Source of the DNA: DASTBU01 sp035711845
GTDB taxonomy: Bacteria > Acidobacteriota > Vicinamibacteria > Vicinamibacterales > 2-12-FULL-66-21
Length of the DNA stretch: 64,000 bases
Direction of reading: 5' to 3'
Assembly (NCBI GenBank): GCA_035711845.1
Contig: DASTBU010000187.1
Coordinates: forward strand, 53,448 to 117,447
Each line of letters starts with the position of its first letter. Position 1 is the stretch's first letter. Position numbers and translations under genes: made by a program. Below, in pieces: positions 7,906 through 16,556 of this stretch. A model generated the notes under the pieces. The model was not told the origin of the DNA and ran no database searches. It was given only the letters and a program-made list of their open reading frames with translations.

Positions 7906-8691
7906 TCAAATCCAGTCCAGCGAGGCGATGGCCCGGGCGTCGCCGCCCACGAGTCCGATGAAGAGCTCTTCGAGGCTGCGCGCACCCGCCGCGCCCGCCC
8001 GCAGGTCTTCGATCGGGCCTTGGGCGACGAGCCGCCCGTCGGCAATCACGCCGATATGCGTGGAGAGGCGCTCGACGATCTCGAGGATGTGCGAGGTGAG
8101 GAAGATCGTGCCCCCTCGCGACACGAACGACTGCAGGAGGTCCTTGATCTGGCGCGACGCGACGGCATCGATGCCCTCGAACGGCTCGTCGAGGAAGAGC
8201 AGGCGGGGCGCGGGCAACAGTGCGGCCGCGAGCGACAGCTTCTTGCGCATGCCGTGCGAGAAATCGGTCACGAGGGTGCCCGCCGCGCGCCTGAGCTCCA
8301 TGAGGTCGAGCAGATCGTTCGCGCGGCCCCGTGCAGTCGTTTCGTCGATGCCGTGCACCTGCGCCACGAACGACAGGGTTTCGGCCGCGGTGAGCCGGTC
8401 GAAGAGGGCCAGATCCTCGGGTACCACGCCGATGCGGCGTTTCACCGCAACGGGCTCCGCCAGCGGGTCCAGACCGAGGATGCGCATGGATCCTGAGGAA
8501 GGCTTCAGCAGGCCGGTCAGGCACTTGATGGTGGTGGACTTGCCCGCGCCATTGGGCCCCAGGAAGCCGTAGAAGCTTCCTGCAGGAACCGCCAAATCGA
8601 TCCCGGCCACGGCGCGGACGGATCCGAAGTCCCTGGTGAGCGCGTGGGTCTCGACTGCCAGCTCCGTTGCAGTCATGGCGCTCTCGCTCAC
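7906..8691 (-). CDS. ABC transporter ATP-binding protein (CcmA/DrrA-like)
   Basis: A 261-aa ATPase with Walker A 'GPNGAGKSTT' (about residues 44-53), an ABC signature in degenerate form 'FSHGMRKKLSLAAAL' and Walker B 'RLLFLDEPFEGID'. It also has the switch histidine in 'FLTSHILEIVERL'. The 'SHGM' instead of 'SGGQ' signature is common in this exporter subfamily. It is co-transcribed with the permease gene 4 bp downstream. Confidence 0.9.
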   Translation of the reverse strand: MSESAMTATELAVETHALTRDFGSVRAVAGIDLAVPAGSFYGFLGPNGAGKSTTIKCLTGLLKPSSGSMRILGLDPLAEPVAVKRRIGVVPEDLALFDRLTAAETLSFVAQVHGIDETTARGRANDLLDLMELRRAAGTLVTDFSHGMRKKLSLAAALLPAPRLLFLDEPFEGIDAVASRQIKDLLQSFVSRGGTIFLTSHILEIVERLSTHIGVIADGRLVAQGPIEDLRAGAAGARSLEELFIGLVGGDARAIASLDWI

Positions 8692-8819
8692 GCAGAAATT
8701 CTACCTGAACCCCGCCGGACGGCCGTGTGAAGTACCATGAAGCCAGCGATGCAGCCCCTCCTCATCAGTAAAAGCTCGCCGCCGATTCGATTGACCGTGC
8801 CTGCCCGGAGCGAGAGCGC

Positions 8820-10961
8820 ATGAATCGGCTCGCGCAGGAGCGAAGCCCGTATCTCCTCCAACACGCGGCCAATCCAGTCGACTGGTATCCCTGGGGTGAC
8901 GAGGCGTTCGATCGCGCGCGCCGCGAGAACAAGCCCATTTTCGTCTCCATCGGCTATTCCACGTGCCACTGGTGCCACGTCATGGAGCACGAGTCGTTCG
9001 AGAACACCGAGATCGCCGAGCTCCTGAACCGCGATTTCGTCTCGATCAAGGTCGATCGCGAGGAGCGCCCGGACGTCGATCGCGTCTACATGTCGTTCGT
9101 GCAGGCGACGACCGGCGCCGGCGGGTGGCCGATGACGGTCTTCCTGACCCCGGAGTTGAAGCCGTTCTTCGGCGGGACGTACTTTCCACCGGCCTCACGC
9201 TGGGGCCGTCCAGGATTTGCGGATCTCCTGGGGGAGCTCGCCCGGGTCTGGAAGGAGGAACGGCCGCGCGTGGAGCTCGCCGCTGGGGAGCTGCTGGACC
9301 GGCTCGCGCGCGTGACCGGGTCGAGCGGTGGGGAGGCCGGGGAAACGTCAATCGCCGGCACCGACGCCCTTGACGATGCGGTGGAGCAGTTTCAGATGGC
9401 GTTCGATCGCCGCCACGGCGGTTTCGGCCAGGCGCCGAAGTTCCCGCGGCCATCCGAGCTCTTGTTCCTGCTGCGCGAGCACGCGCGGCGTTCCTCCGCC
9501 GGGGTCTCGGCCCAGGCGCCGCTGCTGATGGTCACCGACACGCTGAAGGCGATGGCCCTCGGCGGTATGCGCGACCACATCGGTGGGGGGTTCCACCGCT
9601 ACTCGGTGGACGCGGAGTGGCGCGTGCCGCACTTCGAGAAGATGCTCTACGATCAGGCACAGCTGGCGCTCGCCTACCTCGAGGCCGCACAGGCCACGGG
9701 CGAGGATTTCTACGCCACCGTCGCGGAAGACACGCTCGGCTACGTGATGCGCGATCTCACCGATCCGCTCGGGGGCTTCTATTCGGCCGAAGATGCCGAC
9801 AGCCTGCCTCCCGGCAGTGAAGACCAGTCCGCCGCCCGCAAGGTCGAGGGCGCGTTCTACGTCTGGACTGACGCCGAGATCGAGCGGGTGCTCGGCCCCG
9901 ATGCGCCCGTCGCGCGACAACGCTTCGGTATCGAGCCGGATGGGAACGCCCCGCACGATCCGCAGGGAGAGTTTCGCGGGCAGAACCTCCTGTATGTGTC
10001 GCAATCGATGGAAGACATCGCCGCACGCACCGGTCGCTCGCCCGGCGACGTCGTGGCCGCGCTCGGCCGCATCCGCGCGAAGCTCGGAGCCGCGCGGGCG
10101 GCGCGCCCACGCCCGCACCTCGACGACAAGATCCTCACCGCATGGAACGGGCTGATGATCGCCGCATTCGCGCGCGCCGCGAGGGTGCTGGCGGGCGGGT
10201 CGTCGGCAGTCGCGTACCTGGGGGCGGCGCAGCGCGCCGCGGCGTTCGTGAAGCAGCATCTCTGGCGCCCCTCGGAGGCGCGCCTGCTCCGTCGCTATCG
10301 CGACGGCGACGCCGCCATCGATGCGTTTGCCGAAGACTACGCGTTCCTGATTCACGGGCTCATCGAGCTGTTCCAGGCCGACGGCGATCCGCAGTGGCTG
10401 GAATGGGCGCTGCAGCTGCAGCGCCGGCAGGACGAGCTGTTCTGGGACCAGGCCGATGGCGGGTGGTTCAGCACGACGGGTGAAGATCCGACCGTGCTGC
10501 TGCGCTTGAAGGAGGACTACGACGGCGCCGAGCCGGCGCCGGGGTCCGTCTCCGTGCTCAACCTCCTTGCGCTGAACAATCTTGGCGTCGATGTGCCAAT
10601 CGACCGTGCGGAGCAGACGCTCGCGCGATACGGTCCGCGGCTTGGCGCGGCCGCACGAGTGCTGCCGATGATGCTCGCCGCGCTCTCGTCCTGGCACGCC
10701 ACCCACACTCAGGTGGTCATCGTCGGTCGCCGCGACGCCGACGATGCGATTTCGCTGCAGGCCGAGCTCGCGCGCCGCTATCAGCCCTTCGCGATGGTCA
10801 TTCCCGTCGAGCCCGGTCCGCATCAGGCGGCGGTTGCGGCGATGCTGCCGTTCGTCGGGGCGATGGACTCGCGCGAGGATCGCGCCACGGCGTATGTCTG
10901 CCGGAACTTCACCTGCCGCGAGCCCGTCGCCAGCACGGAAGCTCTCGCGGCGCAGCTCTGA
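8820..10961 (+). CDS. DUF255 thioredoxin-domain protein (YyaL/SPATA20-like)
   Basis: A 713-aa protein. The N-terminal 160 residues are a DUF255 thioredoxin-like domain beginning 'MNRLAQERSPYLLQHAANPV' and carrying the CxxC motif in 'GYSTCHWCHVMEHESFE' plus 'DREERPDVD'. The rest resembles an (alpha/alpha)6 barrel of the N-acylglucosamine 2-epimerase-like fold, with 'GGFGQAPKFPRP', 'PHFEKMLYDQAQLA' and 'DDKILTAWNGLMI'. Length and architecture match the family (650-750 aa). Its physiological substrate is not known. It begins a three-gene run with the hydratase 14 bp downstream. Confidence 0.9.
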   Translation: MNRLAQERSPYLLQHAANPVDWYPWGDEAFDRARRENKPIFVSIGYSTCHWCHVMEHESFENTEIAELLNRDFVSIKVDREERPDVDRVYMSFVQATTGAGGWPMTVFLTPELKPFFGGTYFPPASRWGRPGFADLLGELARVWKEERPRVELAAGELLDRLARVTGSSGGEAGETSIAGTDALDDAVEQFQMAFDRRHGGFGQAPKFPRPSELLFLLREHARRSSAGVSAQAPLLMVTDTLKAMALGGMRDHIGGGFHRYSVDAEWRVPHFEKMLYDQAQLALAYLEAAQATGEDFYATVAEDTLGYVMRDLTDPLGGFYSAEDADSLPPGSEDQSAARKVEGAFYVWTDAEIERVLGPDAPVARQRFGIEPDGNAPHDPQGEFRGQNLLYVSQSMEDIAARTGRSPGDVVAALGRIRAKLGAARAARPRPHLDDKILTAWNGLMIAAFARAARVLAGGSSAVAYLGAAQRAAAFVKQHLWRPSEARLLRRYRDGDAAIDAFAEDYAFLIHGLIELFQADGDPQWLEWALQLQRRQDELFWDQADGGWFSTTGEDPTVLLRLKEDYDGAEPAPGSVSVLNLLALNNLGVDVPIDRAEQTLARYGPRLGAAARVLPMMLAALSSWHATHTQVVIVGRRDADDAISLQAELARRYQPFAMVIPVEPGPHQAAVAAMLPFVGAMDSREDRATAYVCRNFTCREPVASTEALAAQL

Positions 10962-10975
10962 GGCGCCGACGGCCG

Positions 10976-11743
10976 ATGCCCGTTACAGTCAGCTTCAATG
11001 GCGATCAGAGCCGCGCCGCATTTCAGTTGGCCCATCCGAAGGGCAATATCATCACGCTCGAGATGGTGCGCGCGCTGCGGTCGGGGCTGGAGAGCGTCGG
11101 AGGGAACCCGCGGCTCAAGCTGGTGACCATCGAAGGGGAGGGCAGCGATTTCTCGTTTGGCGCCAGCATTCCCGAGCACGCGGCCGATCACATCGCCACC
11201 GTTCTGCCCGAGATGCACGGGCTCCTCGAGGACCTGCTCGATCTGCCGGCCGCGACCGCGGCGGTCGTCCGCGGCAGATGCCTCGGCGGGGGCTTCGAGC
11301 TCGCGCTCGCCTGCGATCTGATCTTTGCGGCGCACGGTGCAACATTCGGGCTCCCGGAAATCGACCTCGGCGTGTTTCCGCCGGCCGGATGCGTGCTGCT
11401 CCCTTTGCGTGTCGGGCCGATGCGGGCCGCGCGCGCCGTACTCACCGGCCGCAGCCAGCCCGCAGCCGAATGGCTCGAATGCGGACTGCTGACGATGGTC
11501 GCCCCGCCCGAATCGCTGCGAGCGGCCGTCGATGAGTGGTTCGACGGGAATCTGCGGTCGAAATCCGCCGCCGCGCTGCGGCACGCGGTGGTTGCGTTCC
11601 GCGCCGGCATCCGCGCTCAGGTTCGCGCGTTGCTGCCCGATGCCGAGCGGCTATACTTGGACGAGCTGATGCGAACGCACGATGCCGGCGAGGGTATCGA
11701 GGCGTTCCTGCAGAAGCGCGTTCCCCGCTGGCAGGATCGCTGA
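10976..11743 (+). CDS. Enoyl-CoA hydratase/isomerase family (dienoyl-CoA hydratase-like)
   Basis: A 255-aa crotonase-fold protein. 'SDFSFGASIPEH' and 'VRGRCLGGGFELALACDLIF' form the oxyanion hole and CoA-binding region, followed by 'FGLPEIDLGVFPPAGCVLLP'. The FSFGAS segment with an 'EH' and a 'GVFPP' loop resembles cyclohexa-1,5-diene-1-carbonyl-CoA hydratases more than general fatty-acid hydratases, but no other genes of anaerobic benzoyl-CoA degradation are present, so only the superfamily is certain. It lies 14 bp after the DUF255 gene and 17 bp before the next gene. Confidence 0.75.
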   Translation: MPVTVSFNGDQSRAAFQLAHPKGNIITLEMVRALRSGLESVGGNPRLKLVTIEGEGSDFSFGASIPEHAADHIATVLPEMHGLLEDLLDLPAATAAVVRGRCLGGGFELALACDLIFAAHGATFGLPEIDLGVFPPAGCVLLPLRVGPMRAARAVLTGRSQPAAEWLECGLLTMVAPPESLRAAVDEWFDGNLRSKSAAALRHAVVAFRAGIRAQVRALLPDAERLYLDELMRTHDAGEGIEAFLQKRVPRWQDR

Positions 11744-11760
11744 TCCCTTCTCGAGCCTCC

Positions 11761-12111
11761 ATGACCTTCGACATCGAGATCGTTCTTCGCGAACGCGACT
11801 ACGCCGTCACCGAGACGGTCCCCCACGGCAACGCGCCGTCGGAGTGGACGGACCAGGACGTGGAAGCCGTGCTGAAGGAAATCCTTCTCGCGATCGATCG
11901 CGTCCGAAATCCCGGCACGCGGGACCGCTTCGTCGCGTTGCGGGGCTTCAGCTGGATCGTCGAGCCGTCCGAAGGTGGCGTGGTGATCGCGCTGGAAATT
12001 CAGAGCGGCGCGGCCGTGGCCGGGCCATTCGCCATCGACCAGGCGCGGCTCGATCGGATGATCACGCGTGTCATCGCGGCCGCCAGCCCCACCCGCCCAG
12101 TCGTGCACTGA
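11761..12111 (+). CDS. Small conserved-looking hypothetical protein
   Basis: A 116-aa acidic protein starting at ATG 11761. It has predicted alpha/beta character ('TFDIEIVLRERDYAVTE', 'GFSWIVEPSEGGVVIALEI') and no signal peptide or metal motif. I do not recognise the family. The 17-bp gap after the hydratase gene suggests the same transcript. Confidence 0.6.
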   Translation: MTFDIEIVLRERDYAVTETVPHGNAPSEWTDQDVEAVLKEILLAIDRVRNPGTRDRFVALRGFSWIVEPSEGGVVIALEIQSGAAVAGPFAIDQARLDRMITRVIAAASPTRPVVH

Positions 12112-12302
12112 GGCGGTTCCGAGCGTTTCCAGGCACCGCAAGTCCTGCCTTTCACTCCTTTCCAACCGCTTACGAATTCGCACGCTGGAATAACCCAGGC
12201 CCGCCAGACTTCCCGAATTTGCGCGCGATTTCAGCCAGGCTCTCCCGGCATCAACCTTGCCCCTCGGTGCCGGGGAGGCGTGTCGGCCCACGCTGGTATC
12301 AC

Positions 12303-12971
12303 ATGAAGCTGCCGTACCGAGTGCTGGTCATCGACGACGACGAGAACGCCCTCACCGGGCTCGCGGAACTGCTCCGCGACAGCGGCCACGACGTCACACC
12401 GTCGGCGAGCTACGAAGAAGCGAAAACGCTGCTGGCAGTGGGCACCTATGACCTGCTGGTAACCGACGTGCGGCTGCGCAGCTTCAACGGCCTCCATCTC
12501 GTGATGAAGACCCGCGCCGAGTCTCCGGAGATGGCCGTCATCATCATGACCGCGTACGAGAACGACCTGATGGAGCTCGAGGCGCGACGATACAACGCCG
12601 AGTTCATCCGCAAACCGATAAAGCCGACGGAGTTCCTGGAGACGGTCTCGCGCAGCCTGAGTGCCGTGCGGCGGCAGCGCCGGTGGCCGCGCAAGCAGGT
12701 GCTCGGAGGGTTTCGGGTGACAGCGGCGGGGGCTCCGGCCGCCGTGATGGATGTCTGCTACGGCGGGCTCAGGCTCCAGATGCCAGCCACCAGCCGGCTG
12801 CCCGGGACCTTTGCCGTGGAAGTCTCCGGCATCGGACTGAATCTCGAGGTTGAGCCCGTGTGGTCCCACGCCGCGGCGGATGGCGGTCTCATCTGCGGCG
12901 CCGCGTTGTCGTCGGAATCCACCCCCGCCGCGCACACCTGGCGCACGATCGTCGATCGCCTCAATCCCTGA
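12303..12971 (+). CDS. Response regulator with C-terminal PilZ-like domain
   Basis: A 222-aa protein. Residues 4-118 are a receiver domain: 'VLVIDDDENAL' acidic pocket, phospho-acceptor Asp in 'YDLLVTDVRL', 'IIMTAYE' threonine, and 'FIRKPIKPTEFL' conserved lysine. Residues about 135-215 look like a PilZ fold: a basic 'RRQRRWPRK' run, then 'MDVCYGGLRLQMP', which fits the D-x-S-x-x-G pattern loosely (Cys where Ser is usual). PilZ domains bind c-di-GMP; the departure from consensus leaves binding uncertain. It stands alone with no kinase gene beside it. Confidence 0.8.
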   Translation: MKLPYRVLVIDDDENALTGLAELLRDSGHDVTPSASYEEAKTLLAVGTYDLLVTDVRLRSFNGLHLVMKTRAESPEMAVIIMTAYENDLMELEARRYNAEFIRKPIKPTEFLETVSRSLSAVRRQRRWPRKQVLGGFRVTAAGAPAAVMDVCYGGLRLQMPATSRLPGTFAVEVSGIGLNLEVEPVWSHAAADGGLICGAALSSESTPAAHTWRTIVDRLNP

Positions 12972-12994
12972 AAGGCTCCTCGCACTTCCTCTGC

Positions 12995-15415
12995 CTAATC
13001 CTGCCGCAGAGCGCGGATCGGATCGGACGCCGCAGCGCGGGCGGCCGGGAGCGCGCAAGCGAGCAGCGCAACCATCAGCTGGAATCCTGCGGCGGCGGCG
13101 AACGTCAGCGGATCGGACGCGCTGACGCCGTAGAGGAGGTTGGCCACAACCCGGCCAGCGGCCAGCGCGCCGCAGAGGCCGAGCGCGATGCCGGGCGCGG
13201 CGAGCGTCAGGCCATCGTGCAGGACCAGCCAGATCATCGTGCGTGGGGTCGCCCCGAGCGCTGTGCGGATCCCGAACTCGCGCGTGCGCTGGCTCACCGC
13301 GTAGTACGTCACGCCGAAGAGCCCGATCGTGGCCAGCGTGACCGACAGCACCCCGCAAATCAGGAAGAAGCCGGCCATGGTGCGCGCGGCCCAGAGCGGT
13401 AGTTCCATCCGCTGTTCCATCGTGTGCACGGTGCCGGGCGGCAGTGACGAGTCGATCGCGAGCAGCTGTGCCTGTATTGGAGCGATGAACGCCGTCGGCT
13501 CACCGGTGACCCGGGCGACCATGCTGATCGGTCCGGCGAAGGCGTCGACGCCGAGCGGCAGATACACATAGGACTTCGGGGGCTCGCCGAGGCCGCGGTG
13601 CGTGATGTCGGCGACCACGCCGATGACCTGGACCTGTCGGCCATCCTGCCCCAGGCGCAGCCACTGGCCAACCGCCCGACGACCAGGCCACAAGCGGGCA
13701 GCAGTCCCCGCGCTGATCACGGCCGCCGCACCGTGCTTGACGTCACTCTCCGTGAACTCCCGGCCGGACAGGACTCGAACACCGAGCGCTGCGAAGTGCT
13801 GCGGGCCGACGTCGTAGCGGATCACGCGCCCGCAATCGGGGCCGGCGCAGTCGGAGTCACCTGCCGAGAGCTGCAGCTCCCGGGCCATGCCGACGTAGAA
13901 CGGGACACGATCGGCGAGCGCGACGGCGGTCACGCCGGGAAGTGCACGAACACGCTCCACGAGCGTCCTCATCAGGCTCTCGGATCGCACCGCGTCGTAC
14001 CCATACGTGGAGGGCGTCAGCTCGAGCACGAGCGCCTGGCGGGTATCGAATCCAGGATCCGTCGCTGCGCCGGCGAGGTAGCTTCGCGCGAAGAGGAGTG
14101 CGGCAGCGAGAAACACCGTCGAGCCGGCGATCTGGGCAATGACGAAACCGTTCCGCGTTCGCGACCGTGTTCCCGCGGCGGCCGAATCGGTCCTGAGCGA
14201 GCTGAGCAGATCGGCGCGTGTAGCGTTCACCGCTGGAACCAGTGCCGGCAGCACACCCGCGAGAGCGACCATTGCCGCGACGAACCCAATCAGGCGCAGG
14301 TCGACTCCGAGGTGCAATCGTTGCGGGATGGGAGCCGGAAGGCTGAACGTCGCGAGCAGGTCGGCGCTCCACATGGCGACGATCAACGACGCGATCCCAC
14401 TCGCCAGCGCGAGCACCAGGCTTTCCACGATCAGCGGCCGGAGCACGCGGATCCTGCTCGCGCCAAGCGCGGAGCGCACGCCGAGCTCGCGGCGGCGTTC
14501 GGACGCCCGTGCGAGCAGCAGGCTCGCCACGTTGAAGCAGGCGATCAGGAGCACCAACGCGACGACCGCGAGCGCGATCCACATCACCGGTGCGAGCGCT
14601 CGAACGTCGGGATGTCCGTCCCTCATCGGGACGAACCTGACGGATCGGGATTCGTTCGTTGCGGGGAAGTCGGCGGCAAGACGCGCCGACAGGCTGTCCA
14701 GCTCCCCTTGTGCTTGTTGTGGCGTCACACCCTCCCTCAGTCGACCGACCATCGTCAACCAGGTGGCCGTCCGGTTCAGGAGCTCGCGCCTGGCGTTCAA
14801 TGCGTCGAGTCGTTCGAGCGGAATCCAGATATCGGGCTCGAACAGCCCGCCCGGGCCCTGGAAGTCGTCCGGCAGTACGCCGACGATCGAGACCATGCGG
14901 CCGTTCAGCGTCACCGTGCTTCCCGCGATGCTTTCGGCGCCGCCCAGGCGATTGTTCCAGAACCTGTGGCTCACGACCGCGGCGATTTCCGAGGCGCGTA
15001 CATCATCGGGTGTGAACAGCCGGCCCCGCTCGGGCCGCACGCCGAGCATCGACAGGTAGTTCGTCGACACGACGAGCGACCACACCTGCTCCGCCGCGCC
15101 CTCGCGCTGCAGGCTGAGCGGAAGCCGACCCTCTGCCGCGATGGCGTCAAAGCTCCGGCTGTTCTGCGCAAAATGCCTGTAGTCGGGCCACGATACCGCG
15201 TCGGCCTCGCTCGCGCCGACTCGCCCGAGAATCCATCCGAGCGACTCGGCGCCGGGCAGTGATGTCGGCTTGTAGATGAGAGCGTTGAGCGCGCCGAACG
15301 CGACCGTGTTGACGCCGATCCCCAGCGCCAGGGTGAGCACCGCGAGCGCGGAGAAGCCTGGACGGCCGAGGAGCGCTCGAATTGCGTATTTCAGGTCCAG
15401 GCGAAGCGTGTCCAT
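12995..15415 (-). CDS. ADOP-type MacB-like ABC permease (no ATPase partner)
   Basis: An 806-aa protein starting with 'MDTLRLDLKYAIRALLGRP'. It has the duplicated MacB/FtsX plan: membrane span at about 22-45 ('VLTLALGIGVNTVAFGALN'), a large periplasmic MacB_PCD region (60-260), three spans with 'ACFNVASLLLARASERRREL', a second periplasmic region, and a second FtsX core near the C-terminus ('VSQRTREFGIRTALGATPR'). Such duplicated orphan permeases are abundant in Acidobacteriota. It lacks the N-terminal PadR-linked extension seen in the copy at 29294-32002. No ABC ATPase gene is adjacent. Confidence 0.85.
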   Translation of the reverse strand: MDTLRLDLKYAIRALLGRPGFSALAVLTLALGIGVNTVAFGALNALIYKPTSLPGAESLGWILGRVGASEADAVSWPDYRHFAQNSRSFDAIAAEGRLPLSLQREGAAEQVWSLVVSTNYLSMLGVRPERGRLFTPDDVRASEIAAVVSHRFWNNRLGGAESIAGSTVTLNGRMVSIVGVLPDDFQGPGGLFEPDIWIPLERLDALNARRELLNRTATWLTMVGRLREGVTPQQAQGELDSLSARLAADFPATNESRSVRFVPMRDGHPDVRALAPVMWIALAVVALVLLIACFNVASLLLARASERRRELGVRSALGASRIRVLRPLIVESLVLALASGIASLIVAMWSADLLATFSLPAPIPQRLHLGVDLRLIGFVAAMVALAGVLPALVPAVNATRADLLSSLRTDSAAAGTRSRTRNGFVIAQIAGSTVFLAAALLFARSYLAGAATDPGFDTRQALVLELTPSTYGYDAVRSESLMRTLVERVRALPGVTAVALADRVPFYVGMARELQLSAGDSDCAGPDCGRVIRYDVGPQHFAALGVRVLSGREFTESDVKHGAAAVISAGTAARLWPGRRAVGQWLRLGQDGRQVQVIGVVADITHRGLGEPPKSYVYLPLGVDAFAGPISMVARVTGEPTAFIAPIQAQLLAIDSSLPPGTVHTMEQRMELPLWAARTMAGFFLICGVLSVTLATIGLFGVTYYAVSQRTREFGIRTALGATPRTMIWLVLHDGLTLAAPGIALGLCGALAAGRVVANLLYGVSASDPLTFAAAAGFQLMVALLACALPAARAAASDPIRALRQD

Positions 15416-15458
15416 CTGGTCCGTAGACGGAATAGTTGGAGCACCGGTTCCTGCCGGT

Positions 15459-16535
15459 TCACCAGCCCCGTTCGTCCAGCGCGGTTCCCAGGCGCTCGAG
15501 GCCGCCGCGCAACGACTCCGTCGTTCCGCCGAGCCCCAGTCTGAAATGCGCAGGAGCATCGAAGAAGCCCCCGGGCACGACCGCGGTCTCGCGTTCGGCC
15601 AGCAGCCGTTCTGCGAACCGGCCGATGTCCTCGACTCCTCTGACGCGGGGGAATAGCACCGTGCTGATGCCCGGATCGAACCAGTCCAGGTCGGTGCGTG
15701 TGTTCAGAAACTGACGCGCGAGCGTGGAGTTCACCGAAAGGAGCGACATCGCACGCTCGTGCAGCCGATCGAGCTGGGCAAACGCGAGCGTCGCGAGCTG
15801 TTCCGTCACGATTGGACCCGTGCCATCGATGACGTCGCGCGTCCGTCGGATACGTTCGGCAAGTGCCACCGAAGAGAGCGTCCATCCGCAGCGCAGCGCC
15901 GCCAGCCCGTAGGACTTGGTGAGACTGCTCGTCGAGATGAAGACGTCTCCCAGATGCGCCGCAGGAGTGATCGTGCCGCCGCCCGCATCGAGGTAGACCT
16001 CGTCGGCCAGGACATGTGCGCCCGCCGACTCCGCCAGCCGGCCAATCTCTTCGAGCTCTGCCAGCCCCGCGCGTGACCCGGTTGGATTGTGAGCGTTCGT
16101 GACGACGATCAGCCGCGTTCTGGCGGTCGTTGCCGCTCGCACGCGGTCGGGATCCAGCGGATACCCAGATTCGCGCGGCCGGTCGAACCGGGTCACGCGT
16201 GCGCGAAGCAGACGCGCGGCACCCGCCAACGGATCGTAGCCGGGGCGCTCCAGCAGCACCTCGTCGTCGGGGCCGAGCAAGGTGGCGAAGACCTGAAAGT
16301 TCGCGCCGGAGGTCCCCTGCGCCGTCGCCACATTCGCAGGAGCGACGCCATATCGCCGGGCGATCGCCTCGATCAGCGGCACGTACCCCTCGTCGTTGCG
16401 TCCCGACAGTGTGAGCCGATCGGGTGCGCCTTCGAGATCCTCGATCGAGCACGCGAGAACATTGCTGTTCGCGAGGTCGAACCTCGCCGCGGGACGTGTT
16501 TTGGCCCATTGCATGTAGGGGGGGAGGGGGTTCAT
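15459..16535 (-). CDS. PLP-dependent aminotransferase, class I/II
   Basis: A 358-aa fold-type I enzyme: 'NAHNPTGSRAGL' (substrate/PLP loop), 'VLADEVYLDAGGG' (PLP-ring Asp), 'ISTSSLTKSYGLAALRCGW' (Schiff-base lysine) and 'FRLGLGG' (carboxylate-binding Arg). Family members use pyridoxal 5'-phosphate to move amino groups between amino and keto acids; specificity is not evident. The start is uncertain: ATGs exist at 16550, 16535 and 16514 within a repeated GGGTTCA stretch without a clear ribosome-binding site. 16535 is chosen because it does not overlap the upstream permease gene. Its neighbours are an amino-acid permease and pdxH, which makes the PLP cofactor. Confidence 0.85.
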   Translation of the reverse strand: MNPLPPYMQWAKTRPAARFDLANSNVLACSIEDLEGAPDRLTLSGRNDEGYVPLIEAIARRYGVAPANVATAQGTSGANFQVFATLLGPDDEVLLERPGYDPLAGAARLLRARVTRFDRPRESGYPLDPDRVRAATTARTRLIVVTNAHNPTGSRAGLAELEEIGRLAESAGAHVLADEVYLDAGGGTITPAAHLGDVFISTSSLTKSYGLAALRCGWTLSSVALAERIRRTRDVIDGTGPIVTEQLATLAFAQLDRLHERAMSLLSVNSTLARQFLNTRTDLDWFDPGISTVLFPRVRGVEDIGRFAERLLAERETAVVPGGFFDAPAHFRLGLGGTTESLRGGLERLGTALDERGW

Positions 16536-16556
16536 GGGTTCAGGGTTCATGGGTTG
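16529..16556. repeat. GGGTTCA-type heptamer repeat
   Basis: The stretch reads GGGTTCA T GGGTTCA GGGTTCA T GGGTT, that is three full copies and a partial copy of GGGTTCA. It lies across the junction of the permease stop and the possible aminotransferase starts, generating repeated in-frame ATGAACCC codons on the minus strand. Confidence 0.5.

Noticed and set aside
13598..15262. A 554-codon plus-strand open frame opposite the ADOP permease gene
   Set aside because: It is rich in Arg, His, Gln and Asp with no domains, and it is the antisense of a clear permease gene; long antisense frames are expected at this GC content. The same applies to the long frames opposite the genes at 69-1412, 6213-7901, 8820-10961, 22039-23592, 29294-32002 and 34546-37563.
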